Shown: positions 23,212 to 34,770, counted from the first letter of the stretch. The stretch: DNA of 64,000 nt from Trichosporon coremiiforme (GCA_039545355.1 BCJJ01000028.1:124001-188000), one strand, 5' to 3'. The notes: generated by a model not told the origin, from the letters alone. Numbers and translations are program-made.

Positions 23212-24413
23212 TTAAGCGGCGGTAGGCTTGGCGACGCCCATGCGCCAGCTTCCCTGCTCTCCGTACTTAGCCTCGACCTCGTTCTGGACCTTCTCAATGC
23301 TCTTGAAGTACTTGACGGTCTTGACGCGGAGCTCGGCGGTGGCGTCCTCGTCACAAACGACGAGGGCCCAGGGGTGGCTCTGGAGCGCCGAGGCGGTGAC
23401 CATGTGGCAGACGCCACCCTCGATCATCTGCGAGAGGGCGAGGGCCTTGTTGGCGCCCGTGACGATGAGGACAACCTCCTTCGCGTCCATGACGGTCGCG
23501 ACGCCGACGGTGAGCGCCATGCGCGGCACGGCGGCGAGGTCGTTGTTGAAGAAACGGCAGTTGTCGATGATGGTCTCGTACGCGAGCGTCTTGATACGCG
23601 TCCGCGACTTGAGCGACGAGCCCGGCTCGTTAAACGCAATGTGGCCGTCGGCGCCGATACCGCCGAGGAAGAGATCGATGCCGCCGACCTTCTTGATCTC
23701 GACCTCGTACTGCTCGCACTCGGCGTACAGGTCCTCCGCGTTGCCGTCAAGGATGTGCGTGTTCTTGGGGCTGCGTACGTCAGCGATCGTGCTCTCTGTA
23801 CGCCGTTGCGGCGTGGTCTCGGCAAATGCGGGCCAGGCTGGGTCCAGAAGCCGTCGAAGCTCGCCGACAGGGCCGGATGCTTGGCGTAAACCTTCGCTTG
23901 CCGCCGCGAAGGGCCCCGCACTCCGCCGAAAAGTTGGAGTGCCACCCACCCAAGGTAGCCATTGCCGCTGACCCGCTCTACCGCGATGCTGGAATACTCA
24001 CTCAATGTCGATCAGGGAGAAGAAGTTCTTGAACATGAAGGTGTGGTACGACTCGGGGTGGTCGCGAGGGATGCCGACGTACTCGTCCATGTTGAACGTG
24101 ATGACGTCCTGGGGCGTTAGTTACCATTCCTGGGGTGTTTCTGCTGCTCGCCGGGTCCGATCTGAGCCACTCGGGGGAGCCTCGGAGCTCGCAAACCTGC
24201 AGAGACGCTGCAACTCACCTTGAACGAGACCTTGCCCTCCTTGTACAGCTCGACGAGGCGGCGGTACACGGGCAGCGGGGAAGAGCCGGTCGGGAGACCG
24301 AGGACGAAGTTCGGGTGGTCCTCGGTGGGGACGAACTTGTTGATGCGGCGGACGATGTAGTCGGCGATGTGGGAGCCGACCTCCTCCTTCGTGTCGCGGA
24401 TAGTGAGACGCAT
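23212..24413 (-). CDS. NAG1: Glucosamine-6-phosphate deaminase (286 aa, 3 exons)
   Basis: Exons 24219-24413, 24002-24108 and 23212-23770; introns of 110 and 231 nt. It converts glucosamine-6-phosphate to fructose-6-phosphate plus ammonia, the last step of GlcNAc catabolism. Family signatures in order: [16 protein letters not shown] (phosphate loop, about residue 39), NMDEYVGIP with the catalytic Asp, NTHILDGNA, and [17 protein letters not shown] carrying the second Asp, the ring-opening His and the Glu. The length fits the 260-290 aa family. The C-terminus is MGVAKPTAA. It is divergent from the deacetylase gene across a 1,022-bp shared promoter holding two copies of the CGCCGTTTTC element. 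The symbol follows Candida usage. The 231-nt second intron is long for this genome, but its ends join DI-DPKN exactly as the family requires. Confidence 0.95.
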
Positions 24414-24731
24414 TGTGCTTTGCTTAGCTGTCTAGCTCGGTGTCGATGAAGTTGTAAGACTTGGGAAGGAGCCTGTGGATGTGGTGGGGCTGAAGAAGTG
24501 CTCTTGGCTACAGGTAAGGCGTGAGGCGGCTGGCTATGGTGAATGAGGGGGGAGAGGATGACAAGTTCGCGCAATATATTGCATCAGCGTAGCGACCGCG
24601 CACCGGTGACGCCGACCAGGTCAGCAAACGTTTGCGAGATTGCTCCAAGCGTTTCTGTCGCGCCGCCCGGTGCTGGTGCCCATACTGGTGCCTGCTGTCA
24701 TGTACCGCAGGCCGTAGGCGGGCGGACGCGA

Positions 24732-24741
24732 GAAAACGGCG
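24732..24741 (-). promoter_or_regulatory. CGCCGTTTTC element, deaminase-proximal copy
   Basis: Reads GAAAACGGCG on the plus strand, matching 10 of the 12 bases of the element at 25014. It lies 318 bp upstream of the deaminase ATG and is oriented toward it. A regulatory role is inferred from recurrence only. Confidence 0.4.
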
Positions 24742-25013
24742 CTTTGCCCGAACCTCGGAAAGCTATCTTGTCAGCCAGCTTGCGCGCATGCGGGCGCAGT
24801 AAGCATACACCGTAAGCATTGGCACAATTGGGATTACGGCTGATGCATTGGCCCGATTTGGGGAGGAGAAGTACCGACTATGCCGGGCGGGTACGAGTGG
24901 ATGCTGCATCGGGGCCGCGGGAATGGGATCTGAAAGTAGTGCATGCGAGGGCTGGAATCCCGTGCAAGGTTCAGCTCCCCCGCCAACGGCCAACGGGGGG
25001 CGATCGGGAGAAA

Positions 25014-25025
25014 CGCCGTTTTCAC
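25014..25025 (+). promoter_or_regulatory. CGCCGTTTTCAC element upstream of the deacetylase
   Basis: Twelve bases identical to 33576-33587 upstream of the oxidoreductase gene, 411 bp upstream of the deacetylase ATG. Its flank AAACGCCGTTTT is itself nearly palindromic. Confidence 0.45.
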
Positions 25026-25435
25026 AATGCGGCAAGGTCGGCGAGCTGATAAGACAGCGTTTTCAGGCCCCACACCCGCACCCAGAGGGGGCCGGGGTGA
25101 CGTCGAATCTCGCCGCTTTCAAGTCTGGATCTCGTACTCACCGCTGGTGCTCCCCGCCTGTCCGCAGATGGCCGGCGCGTGAACGTTTCTGACTTTTAGC
25201 CGTAGCAACGCGCCAGAGCTGCACACGGAGAACTCTGGCGGGGATTCAAAACCATCCACCTAGTCACAACAGGTCTCCTCTCCCGCACGACCGACACCTC
25301 CACACGAAGTCTCCACCAACTCTTCCTCATCTCCACACATACCTTAGTCTGACCTCGGCTCTCTCATCAGCTACTCTTTTCACTCTCCTCCACACTATCC
25401 CTCTCCTACCTCCTCGCAAAGCCAACGCCAACGAC

Positions 25436-26783
25436 ATGGCGGACATCATCCGCTTCACGAACGGCTACCTCGCCCAGCCCGACGGCACCGCGGTCCGCGG
25501 CGACCTGTACATCAACAGCCGCACTGGCAAGATTGTCTCCGGACAAGACTCCTTCTTTACGGACCGTCTGAATCCCGGGCAGACAATCGATGTGCAGGGC
25601 CAGATCGTGTCTCCCGGCCTGATCGATGTCCAGATTAACGGCGCGTACGGTATCGATTTCTCTGAGCTTGACGACTCGGAGCCAGGAGAGAGCCGCTACG
25701 TCGCCGGGCTCGAGCACGTGTGCAAGCGCATCGTTGAGACGGGCACGACTGCCATCGTTCCGACCATCATCACGCAGAAGGAGGCGCTGTACGCCAAGCT
25801 GCTCAAACTCCTGGGACCAAGGAGCAAGGAGGACTCGGCGCACATTCTGGGATATCATGCCGAGGGCCCCTTCCTCCACCCCGAGCGGAGGGGGATGCAC
25901 ACCGAGACGCTCCTGCTGCAGGCAACGGACACGCCACCAATCAAGAGCTTCGAGAAGGTGTATGGCGAGGGACTGGACCAGGACGGCGTCAAGATGATCA
26001 CGGCGGCTCCTGACGTCAAGGGCGTCATGGAGTGTGTCGAGCCGCTGACGAAGCGCGGCGTCACGTTCTCGATCGGACACAGCGACGCCGACCTCGAGCA
26101 GGCTCAGGCGGCCGTTCAGCACGGAGCCAGGATGATCACGCATCTGTTCAAGTGAGTGTGGCCGAGGCGCTGTAGCGCGCAGCGCAGGTCTGAAAGGATA
26201 TGGTCAGCAGCTAACCTTCAGTGCCATGCCGCCAATCCACCACCGCGACCCGGGCGTCATCGGTCTTCTCGGCAACCCCGACCCGCGCCCTTACTACGGC
26301 ATCATCGTCGACGGTCTTCACTCTCACCCGAACACGGTGCGCATCGCGTACGGCGCGGCTCCGGACCGCTGCATCCTGGTCACGGACGCTCAGTGGATTC
26401 TCGACCCGACGCTGCCTGACGGACTGCACGAGTGGCGCCCCGGGTTCTCCTTCCGCAAGGAAGGGTTGCGTGTTGTCCTGGACGGCACGAATACGCTCGC
26501 CGGAAGCGCTATCCCGTTCTACATGTGTGTCGACAACTTGTCCAAGTGGGCTAGCATCACTATTCCCGAGGCGCTCGTTTGCGCGACGTACCACCCTGCG
26601 CAGATGCTCGGCGGCCGTGTTGCGGAGACGAAGGGACAGCTCAAGGAGGGATTCGACGCCGACCTGTGTATCTTTGGATGGGACGGGAAGGTCAAGTCCA
26701 CCTGGGTCATGGGCAAGGAGGCGTTCCGCGCCCCGGAGCTGAGCAAGGGCGGAGTCATGGCGCCGGTGAACGGGCACGCTTGA
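25436..26783 (+). CDS. NAG2: N-acetylglucosamine-6-phosphate deacetylase (425 aa, 2 exons)
   Basis: Exons 25436-26151 and 26222-26783; the 70-nt intron has a GTGAGT donor, a GCTAAC branch point and a TTCAG acceptor. It removes acetate from GlcNAc-6-phosphate, feeding GlcN-6-P to the adjacent deaminase. Amidohydrolase-fold signatures: VSPGLIDVQINGAYG, the metal-site HAEGPFLHPERRGMH (about residue 140), FSIGHSDADLEQA, HLFNAMPPIHHRDPG restored across the splice junction, VDGLHSHPNT, and LVTDAQW with the catalytic Asp. The C-terminus carries the barrel-closing DADLCIFGWDGKV strand. The length fits the family (390-430 aa). Cytosolic; no targeting signal. In Candida the equivalent genes are also adjacent and induced by GlcNAc. 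Confidence 0.96.
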
Positions 26784-27043
26784 GCGTAGAGCGTAGGGGA
26801 GTACAATGCATGCGCATACAACTAGAGCCATTATAATTAGTCTGGGTCCATGTATTTACTGGCTTGAGACGCGAGACGGGCGAGGGGCTCGGGCGAACAG
26901 GGTGAGGAGCCCGCGGCGAGGAAGGTCGTTCCTGGTGGCGGGACTCTTGATAAACTACGTGGGTATACAACGAAGGAAATCGGGAGTGGTGGTTGATAAC
27001 AGGTAAGGCGATAGGCTGATAACACTTAGGCGGCCGATAAGAG

Positions 27044-29666
27044 TTAGGCTGCCGATACGTGCGCCAGCTGGTCAGCGTACTGCCGCAGCGTCTGGCCAGC
27101 GTTGCGGCTGACGTGGGCCTGGGGGAGTCCACCGGACGAGAGCATGTCAGCTACATCGTTCAGGAGCGGGATCGCGTCCTCGGCCTGGAACGGAGAGCCG
27201 CTGAGGCCCTGGTCCTTGATAGCGTCGACGAGGACGGATCCGGCAAGGGTAATCATCTGTCGTCAGCTCAGGGACTATGATTGGCAAGCAAGGCAAACAC
27301 ACAGAAAGATAGCACGGGGGCAGGTTGCAAAGCTCCTCACGGGAAGGCCACGCGTGGCACTTCTCGAGGAAACCGACTGCGGCCTCGATGCCGTGCGCCC
27401 ACGACGCGGAGCGCAGGCGCGGGTTGCCGCCGAGGCTCTTCGCGCTCGTCGCGTGCACGAGCATGCGCGCGAACTCCCAAAAGAGGTCAATATGGCGCAT
27501 CCAATCGGGGCCGAGTCCGTGGCTCTCGAGGTCGGCGCGCCACCACTCGAGGCTCGCGTTGATGCTTGACGCAAGGCGTGCGTGCGCCGCCGACTGCGCC
27601 GCAGGGTTCACACCCTGCATCGCAGCCTCGTGCTGCGAGCGCCGGTGGTACCAGTCGCGCAGCAGCGTGATGAGGCGCGCGTGGAACGTGAGAAGAATGT
27701 CGTGCGGCGGGTACGCCTCGCCAGGCAGAGGCGAGTCCGGGATCAGCACCTGGCAGTACGCCATGGGGTCGCGGCGCGGAGTTGCGGGGTTGTCCCGCTG
27801 CAGCGCCTCAGTCCCGTCGACGATGTAGCACAGCAGCCACACGCGGGCCATGTCCTCGCGGGTGGCGTCACGCTTAACGGGAAGCAGTCCGCACACCTCA
27901 CCAAGCGTGGGAGGCAGAGGCACGGTGAGAGACGTCCATTTGATCCAGCCGCGCGCCCACTTGAACGCCGAGCTCGCGATCGTGGCTGCCTGCTCCCGCT
28001 CGGTCATGAAGGTTGCCAAAATACAGGCACCGATGATCTCCTCAGGTCCGATTCCCAGTTCCGGGTCCAGCTCCTCCTCGCCATCCTCGTCCTTGGCGCC
28101 AGTACCGCCGCCAAAGGGCGTGTCGAGGGTCGAGATGAAGCTGTCCGCGGGTGAGTTCACAAGCAGCTGCGTGACCTCGCGCGCCAGGACCGGGCGATGC
28201 TCGTGGGACTTGGGCACGCGCTCCGCGGCGACGAGGCACATGACGCTCAGAATGAATGGGGTAATCGTACTGGGACCCTGGGGGATGTACGGGAACTTGC
28301 AGAACTCGAGGCGGTAGCCAAAGAGCCATGGCGACAGTTTCGAGTGAAAGCTGACGTTAGTGTTGCTGTTAAGGGTCAATGCAGGATAAGATCTCACTAA
28401 TTGACGAGGCTGATGGCTTCACCGTTTCCGATGAGCCCTCGCTTGATGATGTTCGGGCGCGGATCGGCGGAACCAAGCTGCTCACTGGCAAAGGACGTTG
28501 GGTTCGGCGGTGCCTGCGAGCTCGGCGATTGAGCCGGGCGAGAATCATTCAGCAGGCCGAAGATGCCTTGGGTGCTACTGCTAGGGTTTGAAGGCGGTGC
28601 CATCGGACCTGAGACGGGGCCGGGCTGCGAGCTATCGACGGATGACGCACTGAAGTGCGTAGTCTCTACAGGAGAGATAGCGGGCAACGAGGTGGGGGTT
28701 TGGTGCATGCCGGGGGGGACGTTGGGTCCGTTAGCTCCGTGGGGTCTATTCGGGCCGTTGGATTTGAAGCCACCCATCTCTACGGGTCCCATAGGACCGT
28801 AGTTGTTCGGTCCCTGTCCCGGGGGAAACGCCATCGCATCAGGAGAACTGTTGATCCGCTCCAGACGCTGCATGTGCACGTCCGAGGGGCGGATGCCTTG
28901 CTGCTGGTGGACGTCCATCACTTTGTAGTCGGGAGGGAAGGGCGCCATGGACAGCGCAGAGTCGTCCATGTCGTCCTCGGACTTTTTGCTTCGCCTGCGC
29001 TTGCGATTCGTCTCAGCGGCGAGCTCGCGATTACGCTCAGCTCCCCATCCTTGCAGCACCGCTAGTTCCCGCTCAGGAACGTCGTATCTCTGGAAGGGCT
29101 GTTCCATCGGGGGAACTGCTCCTTGTCGCGTGAGGTGCTCCAGGATATGGTGGACTGCAGCCGACATCTGAGACAGGTGCTGCAGGCCGTTGTACACGTC
29201 AGCCGTCAGCGTCTGCTGCCAGTCCTCGTCCTGCTTGTCAGCTCTTGTTTGTCTTCGACGTAGCTAAACTCACATGTCCTCTGGGGTAGAAGATACACCG
29301 TTCCTTGCGGGCACGGCAGCGGACGCAGTCCGACTCGTTCTCTTCAACAATGCACTTGAGCTTTGCTCGGCGGCAGTTTGCGCATGCCTTCTGCTTCTTC
29401 TCTCGGACGAGAATGGAGTGGGGGTCCTTCTTATCTCCGTTTGGGGAAGACGACTTGGCCATGAACGACTCGCGGCCTTCCGTCACATTCGAGTTGTTGC
29501 GCGCACGCTTCTTAGGCGGGCCGCTCGGCGGCGCCAGCGACTCGGGCAGTGGGCGCGAAGTATCGGTAGTCATGTTAATCGATGGGTCGAGGACCTTGGA
29601 GGAGAAGCTGCTGTTCGATCGGGCTGAGGATGGTCTAGGGTCGTTGCCGACTGCGGTTTCGGGCAT
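27044..29666 (-). CDS. Zn2Cys6 transcription factor with fungal-specific TF domain (828 aa, 4 exons)
   Basis: Exons 29274-29666, 28398-29230, 27303-28350 and 27044-27256; introns of 43, 47 and 46 nt, and the total length is in frame. The zinc cluster lies near residues 95-121 with spacing CX2CX6CX8CX2CX6C (ACANCRRAKLKC, then CVRCRARKERC), preceded by Lys/Arg. Residues about 135-165 look like a coiled-coil dimer helix (DEDWQQTLTADVYNGLQHL). A second basic stretch (NRKRRRSKK) and a Pro/Gly/Asn/Ser-rich linker follow. From about residue 410 the middle-homology regulatory domain begins (FPYIPQGPSTITPFILSVMC, then VWLLCYIVDG). The acceptors of introns 1 and 2 each have an in-frame alternative (3 and 15 nt). 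An ATG at 29573 is a possible later start. It sits between the deacetylase and the oxidoreductase, so a role as local regulator is plausible but unproven. Confidence 0.85.
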
Positions 29667-30600
29667 AGGATCCGAGATCCGGAGCGTACTGAGGATGATG
29701 ACGACGGTGGGTCGAGGGGGTTATGTCACGGCTGCTGCGGCAGCGGTTCCGAGATCGACGGCCCCGGTGTAGACAGCGTGATAACGACTTAACAGCCAGG
29801 GAAGGGTGTGCCAGACGACCAGGCGACCGGCGCACGGTGTGATATGGGAAGGGTTGACGGGGACCTTGGAAGAGTTGATCCGCGAGGGGACGCCAAGACG
29901 TGCGGGTTTATGTAGAACAACGGAGCGCGAGAGAGCCTGCTGTCACGTCGCCACTGTTGGAGAGTTGGGGACCTGGGAGAGGGACAGGCCGGAGAGGGCG
30001 GGATCGCGTGATCGGTGATGCGGTGTGGAGATAGCAGCGATGGAGCTTGTCAAGACGCGCAGATGGAGAGGAGCAGGGGCATGACAAGACAGAGCCACGA
30101 GGAGAGGGTCTGGAGGGAATGCGCGTAAGCTCCGTAGGAAGTCGAGGGTCGAGGGTCGAGGGCCAGGGCGGAGGAGAAGGAAGGCGAGGAAGGCACAACA
30201 GGCGACAAGGCTAGGAGGGGGCAACTGAAAGCAGGCTACAGCACCAGAAGAACGGAGCACTAATGCAGAACGCGCAGAATCGCAGGATCACAGGATCACG
30301 CAGGACGGCAGGGGCAGCGACCGAGAATTAGCCCAGTCGGGATAGGGATAAGGGAAGTCGAGTGCACCGAGAGGCCGAGGAGAGGGAGCTCGAGCTGGGA
30401 GGGCAGAAACGAGGTGAGATAAGTGAGGTACGTGCGGAATGGGATATGGAGTCGGTATGGGGCATGGGATGGCCGATGGATGATCAAGATGCGCTAGTCG
30501 AACTCTGTCGTTCCAGAGCGTCAGTGCAGTGGAGCAAAGAGGGGTCGAGGGACGGCGAGGGATTGCAGGACAGACCTGAAGGACGAGCGCGGGGAAGCCG

Positions 30601-30636
30601 TGTACCGCGAAAGCCGCATGTACCGCGAAAGCCGTG
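30601..30636. repeat. 18-bp tandem duplication
   Basis: Two adjacent 18-bp units, both starting TGTACCGCGAAAGCCG and differing only in the last two bases. Confidence 0.8.
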
Positions 30637-30881
30637 TGGTAACCGTGCAGCCGTGTGCGGGGTCGGGGTCGGGGCGGGGTTGGGGTTGGGGGGTGCGCAG
30701 CCGCGGTCGGCGGTTACGGTCTGGATTGGAGCTGCTTGCACCAGGGCTAGCTGGGCTGGATGATAGCGAGAGGAGGGAGAATGGGTGGAGAGGAGATGCA
30801 GGACGCCAAAGTCCGGCGCAATCGCCGCTTTTGTCGGAGTGAGCGATTTTGGGTTTAGTGGGCGTGGTCCCCGACACCCGG

Positions 30882-30908
30882 CCGTGCCACCCGTGCCACC
30901 CGTGCCAG
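30882..30908. repeat. Three tandem 9-bp units
   Basis: CCGTGCCAC, CCGTGCCAC, CCGTGCCAG in direct succession. Confidence 0.75.
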
Positions 30909-31470
30909 CCGGAGAGCAGCCATGCAAACCATGCGCGCAGGCCCACATAAGCCCACCATTCAGGACCCCCACCAGGCCACCCAATCTCCCGACGTTCTTC
31001 CTTTGGCCAGGGCGCGCAAAAGGAGGAAGGGTTAAAGGCCATAGGGAGCCAGGGGGTACCCAGTCGTGCCTGGTGCATGGGGGCCCTCATGACCACGCAG
31101 TGCCTCGCCAGCCCCAGCCTAAGATGTAAAGGTCCCATTCACCCATCTCAACTCTTCTAACACCTCGCAGGCGCTCATTACAAGGTAGTACGTTGCTCTC
31201 TTACTCTCCTCCTTGGATCCTCGTTGGTTGATCCGTCCCATTATCTTGACGTGCTACGGTGGGCTCTTCATCGCCTTTCCAACAATCCAACAACGCCCCT
31301 GGACCAACTCTGCCCGGGGAAGCGTTCCAGCAGACATGACCGAACCTATTCCTGGCTGCCTTCTGACCAGAGCTCGGTAGAGGCGAGCAGACAGAAACAG
31401 AAACAAGCCCACGCACCGGGTGACTAACGAGGCGGTGCTTTGATTAACTGGTTCCTGCTCGAATCGAAGC

Positions 31471-31520
31471 GGATCATGGCGGATCATGGCGGATCATGGC
31501 GGATCACAGCGGATCATAGC
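31471..31520. repeat. Five tandem 10-bp units, consensus GGATCATGGC
   Basis: Three perfect units followed by two with two and one changes (GGATCACAGC, GGATCATAGC). The period is close to one helical turn, so any binding site in the unit would repeat on one face of the DNA. Confidence 0.85.
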
Positions 31521-31948
31521 ACCCCATGGCGTCACATGCTGCGCACAATTCGTACAATTCAATGTCCTCTGCCGTTGCTGCCGGGCATGCCGGGCGGATG
31601 CCGTCCTGTCTGCCTTCCTTCTCGTCCTTCCTCTCTCTTCCTGCACCTCCTACCTTCCTAGCCTTCCTTGATCTTACCGTTCCTTGCGCATATACGCATG
31701 CATTCAGCGTTTCGGTCCGACAATCCGTATACCCTCCTTGCCCTCAGTCCCCTCAGCCCCCTTCAGTGCCCTTCGCGAACCCCGGACCCCGCATCCCGCA
31801 GCACACAATCATAGCTCTATCTTCGGACTTGCCGGCTCCTGCTCCAGTCCCAGCTCCGGACATTGCAGCTCCAGCTGCTACAAGGATCTACGCTGTATTT
31901 CCGGCGCTTACTTGGCTCATCTATATCCTACATCCCCACGCCTATATC

Positions 31949-33320
31949 CTATAACCCTTTGATCTTGCCAGCGAGAGCCTGCTCCTTGAACGAGTCAAAG
32001 TCGACGACGGTACCATCGCGGCGCGCCTTCTCGGCCGCGAACACGATCAGGTGGCTGTTCAGCACGTCTTGCGGCGTGATACCGAGCGGAGCCTGGTCGC
32101 CCACCAGGATAGCGTCGACGAATGCAGCGGACAGGCCGCCGTCGCCGCCGCCGTGCGACCCGATGCCACTCTGCGGCGTGTACGTCTTTTTTGTCCGCGT
32201 CAGGAAGTCGAACACGGTGAAGCTCTGCATGTCGCCGATCAGCTCGCCCTTCGTGCCCTGAATGATCGTGCTGCGCGCGCACTCGGCCTCGGTGAACGCG
32301 CTCATCGTCATCGTTGCTGTGATGCCGCCCTCGTACTCAATGTTCACGGTCTGGTGGTCGACGACGTCGTTGCCGGCCTCGTACACGCACACGCCGTAGG
32401 GACTCGTCTTCAGAGCCTCCTTGGCGTTCTCGAGCGTCAGGTCGGTGTTATCGAGCATGACGGCGGCCCAGCCCTTGCGGCCTGTCGATCCGGGCTCGAA
32501 CGGGTCGACGTAGATCTTCTTCGCACTCCAGATGCAGTCCTTCTCGGCGGGACACTCGAGGCAGCGCGTGGCGTCGCCGGCCTCTTTCGGCTTGCGGCTC
32601 TTCTTGAAGAGGCCGATCGAGCCAAAGCTCTGCACGCGGGACGGCTTGAGACCTGACACATAGAAGGACAGAATGTCAAGATCGTGGCAGCACTTGGACA
32701 TGAGCGCGAAGGTCGTCTCATGCTCCTTGTTCCAGTTGCCGCGGACGAACGAGTGCGCAAAGTGCTGGTTGCCGACCGGCTCCATGTGCTGGATGTTGAC
32801 GATGTCGCCGATCGCACCGGAGTCCAGGACCTCCTTGACCAGGCGATTGTAGGGTGAATACCGGAGGACGTGACCGACGCCGAAGATGATAGGCTCCGGG
32901 GCGTTCTCGACGTCCTTGACCATTTTGACACAGTCAGGGATCGAGGTCGCCATCGGCTTCTCACACAGAATGTGGTAACCGATTTTTGAGAAGACCTCCA
33001 CGAGCTCGGCATGCAGCTGGTCCAGGACGGAGACAACAACGGCATCGGCGAACTTGGGGCGCTCGGCAATGGGCTTCCAGTCGTCGAACAGCATGTCGTC
33101 TTCGAGGCTGGATGTCAGTGTGAGGAACGCACATCAGTCGTAGGAAGGTCATCACTCACTGGTGCTGGCGCTGGAAGATCTTCCTGCGAGCTTCACGAGG
33201 ATCCGCGACAGCCACGACCTTTGCCCTGTCGGGGTGGTCGACGGCGTACTTGGCGTAGACGACGCCACGCTGGCCGCCTCCGAGAATGATCATGGTGACT
33301 GGTTTCGTATCGACGGTCAT
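31949..33320 (-). CDS. Gfo/Idh/MocA-family NAD(P)-dependent oxidoreductase (439 aa, 2 exons)
   Basis: Exon 1 is 33160-33320 and exon 2 is 31949-33107; the 52-nt intron ends CATCCAG. The Rossmann fingerprint is at residues 12-19 (ILGGGQRG), followed by VVAVADP at the end of beta-2. The family signature EKP occurs in HILCEKPMAT. CHDLDIL supplies the second-domain catalytic His/Asp pair usual in this superfamily. A Cys cluster (RCLECPAEKDC, about residue 240) is unusual and may bind metal. No signal peptide, so probably cytosolic. Family members act on sugars, inositols or sugar derivatives, including GH109-type NAD-dependent glycosidases, so the substrate cannot be named. The CGCCGTTTTCAC element 256 bp upstream links it to the GlcNAc genes. 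Confidence 0.85.
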
Positions 33321-33575
33321 GACGAATGAGTGCTCCTTGCGCTGAGCTGCTTGTGAACTCCCAACGTTTGCTTCAAGAAGAATGCTCGTTCTTTAAGTAG
33401 TAGAGGTGGGCAACAGAACTAGCAGCTGTGCACGCCGACTGGATCTGGCGCGGTGTAAAGCGAATGAATGGTAGTGAGTTGGGAAGTGGATGTGGATCGA
33501 GTGGAATTAGGCGTCGGACGTGTCCGATCCAATGGGTGACAGTGTGTTATGCTGGTAGCGTGTCATGTTCCCACA

Positions 33576-33587
33576 CGCCGTTTTCAC
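33576..33587 (+). promoter_or_regulatory. CGCCGTTTTCAC element upstream of the oxidoreductase
   Basis: Identical over 12 bases to 25014-25025, 256 bp upstream of the oxidoreductase ATG (gene on -). Confidence 0.45.
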
Positions 33588-33925
33588 CGAACGTGGATCG
33601 CGGTACACGTAAGGTTCACGGTCGCCGACGAACGTGCCTCCGGCCAGTGGCTGCTGCACCATCACGCATCACACTGGCATCAACGGCATCCACCCCAACC
33701 CACATTCCGTCTCCACACCATCGCGCTTAGCACCATCACGAGACCTCAGAACCATTCCCCCAACAGCTCCTGTCAAGACGTTGCTTGCCGATCACGGGAC
33801 GGTGAATCACGCGGTGGCAACGCCGAAAAGTAACGTGGTGAAACAATTGAAGTCCATGAGCGGACAAGGTCACTGCATACAGTCCGCTGCTCCCTCGCTG
33901 CGGTCTCGAACAGGTGTGGCTTCCC

Positions 33926-34770
33926 TTGAACTGAACCAGAGCTCAGCTCTGTCCAAAATCTAGAACTTGCTGAAGAGGGCCGCGCAATCGAAGTCGATAA
34001 CTGCAACTTCGTCGTCGCTTTCTGGCTGTTCCATCCCCGTCAGGTCGTTTCTTTACCCTAGGACATCTGGAACCACTCTTCTAACGCCTCAGAAGCACCT
34101 CGGCCGAGTCTCGGAACAGTTGCGAAATGCGATTGCTCATTGTCCCGTGCGTGGTGGCGTTGTTCCTCGGCGGTGGTGAATCCCGACGAGCATTCCGCTG
34201 CTCCAGGTCTTCCTCGGGAATCCCAAATCGAATGCCGTGTTCGAAATCGCCTTAGACGATGCTCAGCCAGCTGAAGGGGTTTTGGCGAATCAGAAGTCCG
34301 TTGAGAGCCCTTCCGGTTGGGAACGGCCACCTGCGCGCGGTATCTGAGAGCGTCTGCAAGCTCCAGGGTCCCTTCATCAGCCTCCGCTCCTTATCGCAAG
34401 GTCACGCAGGCATGCCCTGCGATTCTGATACGCAGGATCAACGGCCTCCTCTTCCATCACCGACACTCGCAAATCGCCTCTGCAAGACACGTGGGACAGG
34501 AGCACGTACGCCAGGATCATTGGACGGCGACGGTCGCCAAGATACTGGCCGTAAACGAGCTGGCCGGTCATGCTATGGCCACCCGTACCCGTGACGGCCA
34601 GGAACACCATCTCCTTTGCGCCGAGAGACAGACTTTTCGGTCAAGGCCCACTTCTCTTTCATTCAGCGGCATCGCCCCACCGGCCTCTTCTTCATTGAGA
34701 TGGTTGAGTCAGCAGGAACTGACGCACTGATTGGCGATGCTGAACGACACATAAGACACACGGGCAAGTT
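33926..34770 (+). pseudogene. Possible decayed coding segment
   Basis: Plus-strand stretches such as LELAEEGRAIEVDNCNFVVA (about 33960-34020), TVAKILAVNELAGHAMATRT (about 34520-34590) and FIQRHRPTGLFFIEMVESAG (about 34655-34715) look coding but lie in different frames with stops between. No clean intron set joins them and no family is recognised. It could be a relic or chance. Confidence 0.2.

Larger units (their letters stand above)
24414..25435. promoter_or_regulatory. Bidirectional promoter of the deaminase and deacetylase genes
   Basis: 1,022 bp between the two divergent start codons. It contains two CGCCGTTTTC-type elements (24732-24741 on -, 25014-25025 on +), arranged as an inverted pair 272 bp apart. 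The last 200 bp before the deacetylase ATG are CT-rich. Short open frames here show no coding features. Confidence 0.6.
29667..31948. other. Intergenic, 2.3 kb, repeat-rich promoter side of the Zn2Cys6 gene
   Basis: No gene supported. It holds three short tandem repeats (annotated separately) and CGCCGCTTTTG at 30823-30833, a relative of the GlcNAc-block element. Open frames at 30484-31138 (-) and 31486-31954 (+) are repeat-driven or compositionally random. Confidence 0.55.

Noticed and set aside
28351..28397. A 32-nt version of the second intron of the Zn2Cys6 gene
   Set aside because: Possible and in frame, but the 47-nt version has a consensus CACTAAC branch point directly before GTCAG.
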